Source: Cladorrhinum sp. PSN259
Lineage: Eukaryota > Ascomycota > Sordariomycetes > Sordariales > Podosporaceae
Direction: 5' to 3'
Length of the DNA stretch: 64,000 nucleotides
NCBI GenBank assembly: GCA_033725935.1
Contig: MU867112.1
Span: 207,983-271,982 of the forward strand
Shown piece by piece: positions 44,167-55,535 of this stretch; the first letter of the stretch is position 1, and the number at the start of each line of letters is the position of its first letter. The translations under genes were made by a program, and so were the position numbers. Below the pieces are notes generated by a model that saw nothing but the letters and a program-made list of their open reading frames with translations, was not told where the DNA came from and did not search any database.

Positions 44167-45810
44167 CGCGACTGGCCTGGCTGAGATTCGAACTGGATGG
44201 GGGAGCTGAGCTGAGGTGAAATCAAGGCGAAGCGTTGTGCCCGGAAACCTGCAGGTTTATGTAGCTGCATGCACGGTGGGTGGTATTTCCTTGTTCTTGG
44301 GTTTTCCAAAACAATCGACTGGTTCTCCCCGGATTTGTCAGAATTATCCGATTCTCGATCAACCACGTAAAACCGGGTTATCGTTGGCTAGGCCCCGCCG
44401 ACCTTCCCGGTCTATCCACCCTTTTCCCCTTGAATGGAGCCACTTGTTGCATGAAACGTCGGATTATAACCAAATCGGGTACCTACGTCCGGAGATCCCG
44501 AGCCGGGAGTGGTCGGTCGGGAGCTCTTTTGTTGTAAATGTGGGGATCCCCGGACTGTGGGGGAAGGAGCCGATGCCAGTTCCAACCGGAGTCCCCATTT
44601 GTTTCGATGAGAACTTGCAGGAGCGCGCTACACTAAAAATAGGATCAGAAAAAGATGCCTCGGCGAAATGGTTGTTGGGTGAAAAATGGCACAATTGGGT
44701 CAATTCAAAAAGATAGTTGAAAAGAAGCAGTCAACAAAAAAACAGCATTCCTGAAAGTGGTTTTGATATGTATCACATGCCAAAAAAAAAAAAAAAAAGC
44801 CTCGCAAACGTACCTACCTTTGGTAAGGTCTGACCGAACCCGTCTCGCTACCATGAAAATCCAAAAGGGACGTCGTCTCAGGCTCGAAAAGGTTCCGATT
44901 GCCGATCGTGGAATGCAACATATCATCCCGCTTGGCTCTACTAAGATGCAGCTTCCAGAGTGAAATCTAAAACTGAAAAAAAAAAAAACCTTCCTCGTTT
45001 CAGCACGTTTACGCGCATATTATGATTCTCTACTTCTTTCTATAGCTGCCCTTCCCCTTTACTCACTCACAGCTCCCTAACTCGCAGCACTCATGGCCAC
45101 CACCATTCATCAGACTTTTCTTGCTTTACCCGTGAAAACACACTTACATGATGCAATTCCCACTGTGGCTGCCACCGGGAGACCTATAACCGGTAGGTTA
45201 CCTACTTCTAGTCAGTCTCTTTGCTTGATCGGCACATGAATGGGTTTGGTGAATGTAGACATGCCGTCTTATATAACCGTAATTTCAAAATCAAGCCCCG
45301 ACAGGAGTTCGTGCAAATGATTGCTGCTAGTAACAGTATTCCAATACCTAGGTATCTTATGTCGTGCGGCTGACGCTTCATCCGCTTTTATCGTGTATAT
45401 AGAAAACATCGGCCAGATGTTGCATCGTTCATGCCGCGAGCCGCCGTTTGTCAAACATGATTTGGCGAGTTCATTTTATAAAAGAAGCGAATTTCACTGA
45501 ATATTGTTCTCTATCAAGAAATTACAACGGCTGGTCATGCACATGTAGTACAGGATATACAAGACGCGTAGTACAGGACATGTAGTACAGGAATGTAGTA
45601 CAGGACATACAAAGTGGGATGTCCTGGGGCAATGCCGGGCATTCATTGGCCGACCCGTAGCGAACATTAGCAATTGCTCTCGCACTGCCATCGAATGTGT
45701 CATGAGTGACACCAGGAGTTCGAGAATTGTGTTGTCTCTTTTTTTTTTTTTTTTTTTTGTTGAGCCATTCATAAGTACAAACACGAGGTCTATCTACATG
45801 TATCCATCGT
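44167..45810. other. Intergenic, no supported gene
   Basis: CE5 promoter on the left; AT-rich repeat-like DNA on the right. Near 45545-45612 the short motif gtagtacaggacat is repeated about four times. A 166-codon ORF at 44216 is rejected as promoter sequence. Confidence 0.45.
44490..44505. promoter_or_regulatory. CGG-N10-CCG, possible Zn2Cys6 site
   Basis: An inverted CGG pair 10 bases apart lies about 325 bp upstream of the CE5 start. This matches the general binding mode of fungal Zn2Cys6 regulators, but a single short motif is weak evidence. Confidence 0.2.
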
Positions 45811-47032
45811 TTACAAAGTATATAGCGCATCATAAGTGTAGCACGTCCCAACCGCGCCACACGCTTCAATATTCATCACGTCTCCAACGGTCAAATCCGC
45901 ACCACTGAGTCCCACACTCAACGGTGTGCTGAGACTCGAATTGCCCATTGTGTAATTCATCAGCAGCAACGGCCCGGAAATGTCGACCAGACGGTTCGTC
46001 AAGTCCAGCTTCTGCCAGCTCCACCACAGCCTGTCGAGGTTTGCATGGTGGAGATGGAAGATTGGGTCAGCGGGGGAGGTATAAAGATCGCCCATTGTTC
46101 CTTTTTTGTGTGTAACAAGACCAGGTCAGTTTTCAGTAGTTCATCATGATTGAGATCAGCTTTGGGTGGAGAAGGTGAAAAATAAAACATACCCAATGTA
46201 CCACCAACACCATAATGACCTCCTCCATGAACGCCCGAAGCCTCAAAAGAAGGGAACCCCTCGACGAGGGTATTGAACCAGCCAAAATCGGGCTGCGACA
46301 ACGTCAGCAGCGTCTGGTTCAGTCCCAGGTACCTGCCCGCAAAGTAAGGGCTGAGGTCACGCTTCAGGCACTGGGGGTTATAAGCCACATTCTCCCCGGG
46401 ACCAAGATGGACCGCATCACTAAGACCAGCCCAAGGCCCGTCAGTAACGCAACCACCGCCCGTCCGACCGGGAACTTCAAAGAACCCGTTCGGATCGCTG
46501 GCTACAAAGGGGCCGTTGCCGCCGAAACCGGTGACGGGGTCAAAAACGGGCGAGCTGGCGAAGTTGGCCGCGGGCGTATCCAGGGTCCAATCCCAATAAG
46601 GCTGGGCGCCCTCGTAGTCGCACTCGTTCCTGAGCATCTGCTCATAGGTGGCGGTGAAGTAACGATGCCAGGCGAGGAAGTGCCCGACGTAGTGGATCGA
46701 CATTGTCTGCTGGATGTGGGTGTAGATCAGGTCGTCGTAGCGAGAAATGACGCCGCTGTCTGGAAAGGGAGGGGTGATTGCTGGCTTGGCCATGATGCAT
46801 TTTACTGCGTTGATGTAGTTTGTTTTCTCCGTGGTGGAAAGGGTTCTCCTGTCAAGTTCATTAGCATTCGAACAAGAAAGCGATTGGTATAGCCGGGTTC
46901 CTACCATTCTTTCCGGACAATTGGTGTTGGTGTTGTCCTTGGGGTATTACAGGTAGGTTTGGCGACGGTGCCGGTAGCAGCCAGGAGCATGGCCAAGGCC
47001 AGCCACTTCTTCGAAGAGGTTCTCGGGGCCAT
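45811..47032 (-). CDS. Secreted tyrosinase (type 3 copper oxidase)
   Basis: Exons 47032-46905, 46848-46193 and 46100-45811 on the minus strand (56- and 92-nt introns) give 357 residues. A signal peptide spans about residues 1-24 (MAPRTSSKKW then LALAMLLAATGTVA). The CuA region is IHYVGHFLAWHRYF with His95, His99 and His104. The CuB region includes HGGGHYGVGG and DPIFHLHHANLDRLWW (His277-His280 cluster). The short length without a long C-terminal domain matches small secreted fungal tyrosinase-like phenol oxidases. A tyrosinase (UstQ) belongs to the ustiloxin RiPP cluster, so its position 5 kb from the UstYa/repeat-peptide pair is suggestive. Melanin-type or defence phenol oxidation is the alternative. 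Confidence 0.88.
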
Positions 47033-48059
47033 ATTGACAGGTTCTCAAGTAACTAATCGGGAATACTTTCAGGGAAGGGGTAGTACCGGAGGATGAAGCG
47101 AGCGAGGCACAACAAACAAACTGTCGGGACTGTGGTCGCATTATGAGATCTATATACCTACCTTTCTCGATAGCCCCTTTCTTGGGTTGAGAAATGCATT
47201 GTAAGCTGCCAAGTACACCATTTTCACCCCATAATCCACGATGTCACATTCATCGGCAAATATTCAAGAACTTTGCAGAGCGCCACCTGACATGCACGTA
47301 GTGGCCTATCCAAAGGGGACAATTTTCAGTTGGGACACGCTATTTCGGGTATACAAGAGAATTTCCCCCAGGCAGCCAAGCAAAATGAATATCCGAAAAG
47401 GCCGTCGGGAACTAGATGAGGTGAATGTGGCCCTTCGCGACGTAACCGAAATGTGATGGCCGTAGAAGTTTGTCAAGAATCCGCTAGAACGAGAGCACTA
47501 CCCGGATATGGGAAATGCTTGGTCCAATGACAACGACGACGCGGGTGGGAACCTGTGGGATGTCATCCACTAGTTGGGCTGACCGTTGGAGCGTGCTGGC
47601 TGGCTGGTGTCCACTACAGTTGGGGGATATGATTCAATTGGTACCGACCCCAAATGAGGAAATGGTGCCGCGGGATAGCGACCGGGGTGCTGGATTCGCG
47701 TGCATCGGCCTCCCGTTTTGCTGACTGACTGCAGTTCGGTTCATAAGTTCGCAGAAACATATGAGTTGTGCCCGGTTTGGTTTTTATCTTGGTCTCTACT
47801 GAAGTTGAAGTTAGGGATGTAAGACTTTGTCTCATATCAAAGGTTTTCACAATCCGACAGAAACAATGGGGGAAAAGAATACGAGAAGTTGCTCCAATTC
47901 AGGGTCTTGGACCTGCATGATTGATCTCTTGGCGTCAGCAACGGCAACTACGGTAAGGGACGGAAAGGAGGGAGGACCAGGCTGTTGGTGTGCAAACAAT
48001 TTGTTTGCGCGTTCGACATGACATTTTCAACATCGACACTGAGTTGACCATGTAATGGA
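47033..48059. other. Intergenic, divergent promoters
   Basis: Separates the divergent tyrosinase and glycosyltransferase genes. No gene was recognised; ORFs of 60-80 codons are not convincing. Confidence 0.5.
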
Positions 48060-49628
48060 ATGGCGTTGTTGACATTGCGCGTTGTGCGCGGCCTCGTGCC
48101 GGCCATCTTCCTATTGAGCTTGGGTTTTATCTTATACCACACTTATGGCCTCGCGCCTCTTGGATACCCCGCCACAGAGAACGGCGAGCACTCAACATCC
48201 TTTCTCGAATCCATCCCCGGTCTCCTCAAGCCCGACGAAAAGACGTCAACAAGCACCACCAATCGACCAAAATACAAGCCGACGCCAACATGGGCTCCGT
48301 TGCCAATCACAGATCCATTCCCGTTGCTCGCAAAGTCCACTGCGACGCCCCCTCCGATCCCCGAGTACAATGTCCAGCGCCCGGACCTCCACAAGGAATA
48401 CGGCCTCGACCGAGTACCTCCGTTGTTCATTGGATTTACGCGCCAATGGCCAATGCTACTTCAAGCCGTCGTCTCGTACATTACTGCGGGCTGGCCGGCG
48501 GATAGTATTTATGTCGTGGAAAACACGGGAGTACACAACATGAACAAGGAGGGGAAACTGTCGCTTCAGAACCCCTTTTACCTGAATCACACGACGCTGC
48601 GCCGACTGGGCGTCAATGTCGTCCAGACTCCCGTCTTGTTATCCTTTTCGCAAATGCAAAACTTCTTCTTGTCCCTGGCATACGAGAAGAACCACCCATA
48701 CTACTTCTACAGTCACCAGGATGTCATCGTGTTTTCCTTTGAGGAAGGATTCGATATCGGCGGCCGACCCGGGGATAGGGACTGGGAGTGGTACAACGAG
48801 ACCGAGAGGCAGGACATAATGTTTGCGCCACAGGGTGGGAAGCCCGGGTACCGCACCATATACGAGAACTGCCTGCGTGATCTCGACGCGGCAGTGAAGC
48901 GCAAGGAAAGATGGGGGTTCCGTTTCTATCAGTTTGACCACCTGTGCCTCGTTAACCGGGAAGCGATGGAAGCTGTTGGGGGATGGGACACCATGATTCC
49001 TTACTATTCCTCAGACTGCGACATGATGACAAAGATGCGCATTGATGGATGGAGCATGAGACACCGGAGGGTGGGCATCATTAATGATGTGTCCACGGTG
49101 ATGGACGATCTCGAGTGTCTTTACCGCACTCCTCGCAAGAAACCCAGCTTCACGGACCCGGCTCCTCTGCCGCCAGAGGAGGAGGAGAGGATCGCCAAGT
49201 TAAAAGCCGAGGAGGAGGCCAAGAAGAACGCTGAAGCGGAAGCGGCTGCAGCAGGGGAGACATCAACGGGGGAATCTAACGAGGACAAGAAACTAGATCG
49301 GCGATCTGCTACGGCTGCTGGTGCAGAGGTCATGCCGACGGACGCCATTGAATATTTCCACATCCTCAGAGGAGTCGGTGACGAGATGGGCCAGTACAAA
49401 TACAGAGATGACGACAGGCAGCGTAATAACTGGCAAAAGAGCCAGCGAGGCGGACAGGGGGAGCCGTATTACTATGATGCCGAAGGCTTTAATAAGGGAT
49501 TCTGGGCATTGGCTGGGGCCGGGCAGGGTGTTTTTGCTGAGAAATGGGGTCATCGGGATTGTGACATGCAGGGCACTGGGTTGAAGCTGAGCGATCAGTG
49601 GCGGGTCGAGCATGACTGGGAGGATTAA
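48060..49628 (+). CDS. Type II membrane glycosyltransferase-like protein
   Basis: A single-exon ORF of 522 residues. A signal-anchor helix spans about residues 9-28, followed by a Pro/Thr-rich stem to about 100. The catalytic-looking domain begins near 118 (RVPPLFIGFTRQWPMLLQAV, then SIYVVENTG), with an acidic HQD at 219-221 (YYFYSHQDVIVF) and DCD at 319-321 (YYSSDCDMMTKMRIDGW) that could serve as the DxD-type metal site of a GT-A fold. An Ala/Glu/Lys-rich insert lies at about 370-410. I recognise the architecture of a Golgi transferase but not the sugar or acceptor. Confidence 0.7.
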   Translation: MALLTLRVVRGLVPAIFLLSLGFILYHTYGLAPLGYPATENGEHSTSFLESIPGLLKPDEKTSTSTTNRPKYKPTPTWAPLPITDPFPLLAKSTATPPPIPEYNVQRPDLHKEYGLDRVPPLFIGFTRQWPMLLQAVVSYITAGWPADSIYVVENTGVHNMNKEGKLSLQNPFYLNHTTLRRLGVNVVQTPVLLSFSQMQNFFLSLAYEKNHPYYFYSHQDVIVFSFEEGFDIGGRPGDRDWEWYNETERQDIMFAPQGGKPGYRTIYENCLRDLDAAVKRKERWGFRFYQFDHLCLVNREAMEAVGGWDTMIPYYSSDCDMMTKMRIDGWSMRHRRVGIINDVSTVMDDLECLYRTPRKKPSFTDPAPLPPEEEERIAKLKAEEEAKKNAEAEAAAAGETSTGESNEDKKLDRRSATAAGAEVMPTDAIEYFHILRGVGDEMGQYKYRDDDRQRNNWQKSQRGGQGEPYYYDAEGFNKGFWALAGAGQGVFAEKWGHRDCDMQGTGLKLSDQWRVEHDWED

Positions 49629-50318
49629 TGTCTCTTTTAAACATCTGTCGTGTAATGTGACACAAAACAACAGCCGGCAGTCGATCGTTGCAAGTCGACT
49701 TTATCCGGGTGTCAGTTTTAGCCAGATTCGGATTATCATGTGTAATAATGTGCAGCATTTGATCAAGATGCTGACGAGGAAAAAAGACCCTGATAATCAC
49801 AATTTTTTCCATGTGTAAACGCCAAGACGATGGTGGCGACCGGGGGTTCGTGGGGTTTAACGATGTTCGAGGCCCTGCATATCTGCCAAGACCCTTAATC
49901 TAGATCAAGCGGACCGAATCTTAGATCGGGCTGGATTCCGACGACGAGAACAACGAGCTTTTCTGGAGACAACTCTCCCAATTCTGTGCGTCAACAGCAC
50001 CGCCATCCTCATGTGCCACCGGCTTGTCGTAAGACATGGATGGAATCGGGTCGGCTCGGTTGAAGCGGCACAAGTGATCCACTTGGCGGGTGGGGTTTTG
50101 TGTTGATAGGGGTCTGGGCGCCAACAAACAGCAACTGAAGGAAGCACCTTCCAGTGAGACCCCAGTGAAAGTGAAAACCCACCGCCTCTTGTCTCCTCCC
50201 CGACCTCCTTCCCGGCCATTCTCAAAATTCCCCCCCGTCGCGGTCCGTCTCGTTTCTTCTCCTTCCCCCAAAACACTTTCTTTCCGAGTGATCAAAACAT
50301 CAAAGTCGCAGAAACATC
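49629..50318. other. Intergenic, no supported gene
   Basis: 3' region of the glycosyltransferase gene and promoter/5' UTR of the CYSTM gene, the latter ending in a C/T-rich stretch. Confidence 0.5.
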
Positions 50319-50943
50319 ATGTCGCAATATCCTCCTCCTCAGCAGGGGTACGTATACATACCTACACACCTCCCAAATTTTACTTGGTAATTGCATTGAG
50401 CGCAACCTCCAGTGGAGCAAGCATGCACCTTCAACCGCAAGCGCAAATCGCAAAAGCGCAATCGCAATCGCCAATCGCAAATCGCCAATCGCAAATCGCA
50501 AATCGCAAATCGCAAATCGCAAATCGCAAATCGCAAATCGCAAATCGCAAATCGCAAATCGCAAATCGCAAATCGCAAAATCGCAATTTGGATATACTTG
50601 TAGACTGACAATTTCCCCAAACGTCATACAGTTACTACCCCCAAGGTCCTCCCCAAGGCTACCCTCCTCCTCAGGGTTATCCCCCCCCTCAGGGATACCC
50701 CCCTCAGGGATACCCCCCCCAGGGTTACCCTCCTCCTCAGCAGCAGATGCAGTATCAGCAGGCTCCTCCTCCCAAGGAAGAGAAGAGCCACGGCTGCCTT
50801 TACAGCTGGTAGGTTTTTTTTTTCTCTTAACTACGCCCATTACTTGTTGCGTCACTTGAACATCATCTGACCCCTTATCTTGTAGTATGGCCGCCATGTG
50901 CTGCTGCTGGCTCTGCGGTGAGGCGTGCGACTGCTGCTTCTAA
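50319..50943 (+). CDS. CYSTM-domain (cysteine-rich transmembrane) small protein
   Basis: Three exons, 50319-50347, 50632-50808 and 50886-50943, give 87 residues. The N-terminal two thirds is a Pro/Gln/Gly/Tyr repeat region (tandem QGYPP and QGYPPP units, then QQQMQYQQAPPP). The C-terminus is the CYSTM module: GCLYSCMAAMCCCWLCGEAC followed by DCCF. CYSTM proteins are small tail-anchored membrane proteins linked to stress tolerance. The final Cys codon of the junction is created by splicing (tg plus t), replacing a Trp-stop read from genomic DNA, which supports the intron. Intron 1 carries a heptamer satellite. Confidence 0.88.
50461..50580 (+). repeat. (AAATCGC)n satellite inside an intron
   Basis: About 15 near-perfect head-to-tail copies of AAATCGC run from about 50480 to 50575, with degenerate copies (caatcgc) at the left edge. 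The array sits wholly within intron 1 of the CYSTM gene. Since 7 is not a multiple of 3, each 21 bp encodes a 7-residue repeat (ANRKSQI type) in long spurious ORFs. Confidence 0.9.
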
Positions 50944-53900
50944 ACGACACGACAACCGATAACATAACGACCCCCCGAGAGTCCCTACTTAATGATTTCC
51001 TAAGATATGGTTAGATTTGCGCGAATGCTTTTGGCAACGCTTGAGGAGGTGGTGGTGGTGGTGGTGGTATGTGCGCATTGTGGTGTAATTGGATCGGATG
51101 TCGAGTTTTTGGCAAAGGAACGGTTCGACACGGAGAATCTTTTATTACGTTGACAATTATTTGACTTTTGGCTAGCGAATTCCACATATACCATTGACTT
51201 GCCTACTTTGCGTTTCGTGTTTGTGTGGGGGAGGTGCAGAGTTGATTCGTTTTTGTTGAAATCACGTGAGGGATGACGTGAGGAATATGGTATAATAAGC
51301 CGCCGGTTCAATGCCACATAAACCTTGTGCTACGTAAGAAAACACAGCCCCTTTCTAGGTCGTTGAACTATCTGCTTACTAGTAAGCATTCAGCCACTTT
51401 TACTGAGAAGGAGATAAATTTGCCCTTACGATTAGCTGGAGCCTATGAGGACAGCGGCATATAACACGTGCTACGAACTAAGAGTTTGTCAGCCACGCAA
51501 CTGGGCCTGCGTGCTAAACTATATACAACTCGTCCGCGAAAGTTAGTAGATACATGTAGGTACATACCTTGGATTACTTGCGGGGCTATCTCCAACGGAT
51601 AGTATGTGCTTTCTAGACTACTTACTCCCTTAATCAGCTCTATGTTGAACCGTTTTAAACCCATTGTGTACGTCAATAACTCATGTTTAATATCAAACGA
51701 AAGCACGATGTTGTACCTACCTAACCTACTTGGGTGTTATCTCTACCGCGAGAGAGATTTGAATCTTCCAAAGCACCACCAATTTTTAAATTCTTTTGGG
51801 GCTCCCGTAGGTAAAGTTTATTTGGGTTCATCTTTCACGGCTAGCTGCCCGGGGAAGGAAGAAACAAAGTTACACATCGAAGGAAATTATCAAGGGAATA
51901 AGTAAATGACCGTGACGTGAAGGAATAAGCAAGAAAAAACAACCGAAAAGCTCACAAGATGGACAGCGATAATTTACTAGTACCATTGTAGCATGTACCT
52001 AACTAACCTGGAGGAGCCTAAGGCGATGGAGAGTAATGACGGTGGTTGAAGCCCAGGCTCCAGTCCCCTAAAAATTATGCTGATGGTGAGAGGAAAGTCG
52101 TCGTGGTTGACTGTAAGCCAAAATAGATACTAGCTGGCCAGCTTGCCAGTGAATGCTCTGAAGGCTTTTGTGTACCTCATCATATACGCTTATAGCTGGT
52201 AAAATTGATGCTGATGGTCAAGACCTAGCAGCGATTAAACTTCATTTGCCCAAAGGCAAGAGACCGTATGATTTCGATAAGTTTGTAGGTAGGTTTCGCG
52301 AAATGATGACTCGATGAGTGATAGGTACATGTAGGCAAGGAAAATAACCGTCCCGCGAGAATCTCCTAGTATACTATGGTATCATTTTGGAAGTCGGGAT
52401 ATTTTTTTTAATATTTTTATTCTTGTATCCGAAATCTGGGCCAGACAGATATGGAGAAGAAGAAATAGACCCGACCCACTAATTATTGAACAAATCCAAC
52501 CTACTGTCTACGACCCCCTTTCCTTCCGAGTCCCTCGCTAGGTATTGTACTAGTATTCAGACTTAATGGTTATCGTTGGTGTTTCCAGGCTTTCATACGA
52601 TTTTGAGTCAAACAACGACAGATGCTCTGTTGTTGCTTCAACGATGTCGACATTATTTTTTTATCCAGGGTAACTGGGCAAGTAAATCCGCAACAAAGTT
52701 GCGCTTTATGGAGGTCTACTAATTGAGTACTCGGCGTTTGTTATTATGCGGGCGAGAGAAAGTCCAGATTTGAGATTTATTAGGTGGTCAGGAACCTTAT
52801 TGCCACATTTGGACGCTTGGGAGCACAAGATGTAGGCACATGCACCTGATGTTGTATATCATCTGTGGGCCGAGTCAGTACCTTAATGATTCGCATATGA
52901 ATTTGTTGATTCCTCCAAAAGCTTGACACATTCCCCAGATGTTTGATTCAAAGTATTGCTGATTCGTTTATCCTTGTTTATCAATATCAGTAAAGTCGGT
53001 TTTGTTACCAAATTTTTTTCTTGGAGTGTACGATACGCGTGGAAGTCGTGATTTGCCACCCAGGGCGACCAGGCTCTGAGTGCGGGAAAAGAGAAGAACC
53101 GGAGTCGAGATAGGTTCTGTCCAGTGAGCTGGGGATGCCCTCTGACCCTGAAAGAAACCACAGACGAGGATAAGAGCCGCAAGGCTCGACCAAAAAGCAA
53201 CACGCTTGGGCCAAAAGGCCTTCTGAAACGTTGCGGTGTGCCTCCTATTCGACGGACAACGGCACAGAGACGCAAAGAGAACTTACTCCCGATCCTACTA
53301 ATGCTGCGCTATCGGCTCCCTCACGGCAGTCGTAAGTGGACGGTGTTATCCGGACCAATTATCTCACTCAATCAACCCCTTCACGTCGGAGGAGTGTGCG
53401 TTCGGCAGGCTACTAGAAGCAACAACCCCACCATCTTCTACTGCTCTCTACTTTTTTTTATGCAGTCTGCAGCCCCAGTTACCAAGTTTATGCTCACTTG
53501 CTCACCTTCTATGCAAGGCCTGGACTTGGCAACCACGCCCATGGATCTCTATTGGTATGAGAGACGAGGTCCGTCGTGCAGTTTTCTCGATGCTGGCCAG
53601 GAGTTGAGGTTTTTGCCCCAACATCTCCGGTACAGCAGCCGCAAGTCATGTCATCAAAAGTACTAGCACTTCGCAGGATTGATCGTTTAGCTGGTGTCCG
53701 GGAGTATTGTGTACAAGCCTACAGGTATTCCGCGAATGGGTGTATGGATGCTTGGTTAAAGTGCGCCTTTTCTGCTCACGCCGACGGTTTGTGAAACTTG
53801 TCACGATGGATTATACACCCATATTGCCCAAAACGATTCTCGGGAAGGACCTAAATTGAGTATTCCGAATGTCGAGCCGTAGACGGACCTCTAAGATGCT

Positions 53901-55535
53901 CCCAGCAGGATTGTGAGGCTCAAAGGATGCGTAAACAATTGTTTCAAGGTCGCAATGACCCCCGTGTTCGTATGATTGCCAGAAAGCATAAATTCAACTT
54001 GTGTCTCCTGCTTCAATACTCACTCTTAGAAACAGGCAAGGTCAGTTACAACATACCTTTTAAGCTTCGGCTGCATATTCACAATCATCTTTGTCATAAT
54101 CTCGGCTTGGCGATTAGCCTACCTCTTACCCTGAAGTTTTAATTTGCTCTAGAAGAGACCTAATTATCTGCTTAGTCGAAAACATGGAGAACGGTCTTGT
54201 CTGGGAAACATTGAGCAGCTATCATATCCGTCGCGATGTGTTTGAGGCATGGTATGTAATGGGAAGATTCTCATTTTTTCGGTTGCCGCAACCTGGATCT
54301 GTGATGATGCGTTGTGGTGACGACATATAATGCTGACGGTTGTTCTAGGCTGCGCTGGTACTTCCAAAATGATAAGATTGTCGTTTACGCAAGTTCCCTG
54401 CCACATCATGTTGGCTGCCCGTCTCTCGCCTATTGTAATTACTGACAGCCAGCCTTCTTGGTGCCGTGTCAACAGGAATTCAGTGATGAGCAACAGTACG
54501 GAGCCTGGCTACCGCGAGAGCTGGGCAAAGTAAGTCTGGCCCTCGTCTGCAGGAGGATCGTGCGACAAAAGACTAGTGTTAACACAACAGCAGAAGGTGA
54601 AGAAGGAGGCCAAGGAATACCTTCGGGGCTTGGCCCAGTTTTCGCCTGTGTGATAGCTATAATGGTGGGGCAACTGTGAATCGGCGGCGAAGCTGCTGGT
54701 GTGGTGTGTTGATAAACATCACACGACAGAAGATGGAGGATTGAGAGTGACAGTAGGGGTTGATATTGAGGCTCAGCGGAAGTTGATTGGGAAGGCTAGA
54801 TAGGTGGCTTTGCAGCAAAGGCAATACAAGACATCCATGATTAGCAGTCGGGCCGCGCACCATGCATGTAAGTCGCAGCTGTGACAGGGGACCAGAGCCT
54901 TACGGTGATTGACTGGACATTGAAAGATAAGCACTTCCAAGATTTTCTCACCGCATTTCCTTTTTTGCCATCAGGCTCCACGAGCCTGCTCGTTGGTGGC
55001 ACCCACGCTGTCTTTTGGGTGTGAGGGATGCACATTTCACTGGAGCGCGGGTATTAAGTGCATACTTGGCGGCAGAAAGAGCAACCCAAAGTGCAAAAAG
55101 TTTTTCCGGGAGCGGGTGATTGCGTGGGATTCAACGTGGAAGGCACCAATTGTACTTGCCCACACCAGCTGGTTAGTGCCAACTGGACAGTGCAACAAGG
55201 CTTGGCATGCAGAGTTTTGAGATGAGCGCTCAAAGAACGGGTGAAGCCTTACGAGACAGTACTCAAGCACACCGCCCACACCCACGACTCATGCCTAACC
55301 CCAGCCTGCTGCCCCCTCGGACACCATTGTTGCTCAAAAGAATTATGCATTAATTTCGGGCGTGGTTGATCATGGAGCATCGACTGCGGCTCTTCAATCT
55401 CCCACTATCGTTGCGCCCGCAGACCACAACCAGGCAGAATGATCAAAACTCGCCATTTAAAAAGACTGATGCCATCGTCAACTTCGTGTCTATTGCGCTA
55501 AGAGACTGCCAAACAACTACCTTCAACGCTTGACC
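50944..55535. other. 4.6-kb gene-poor region
   Basis: No gene is supported. There are scattered short GTAGGTA/TACCTACC motifs, poly-T, and ORFs up to 180 codons (53124-53666) without motifs or matching splice structure. A short stretch at 54470-54530 reads like part of a protein (EFSDEQQYGAWLPRELGK) but has no continuation. It may contain decayed repeats. Confidence 0.5.

Noticed and set aside
44216..44716. 166-codon ORF upstream of the CE5 gene
   Set aside because: Lies in the CE5 promoter and shows no protein-like pattern.
50440..50603. Regular AAATCGC array as a CRISPR array or repeat-protein gene
   Set aside because: There are no spacers, the genome is eukaryotic, and the array is inside an intron with matching splice sites; the repeat ORFs on both strands arise from the satellite.
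53124..53666. 180-codon ORF
   Set aside because: Odd composition with no motif; neighbouring frames are equally open by chance.
54458..54679. ORF with QYGAWL, reminiscent of a retrotransposon protein segment
   Set aside because: Only about 20 residues look protein-like, and no reverse transcriptase or zinc-knuckle pattern follows.
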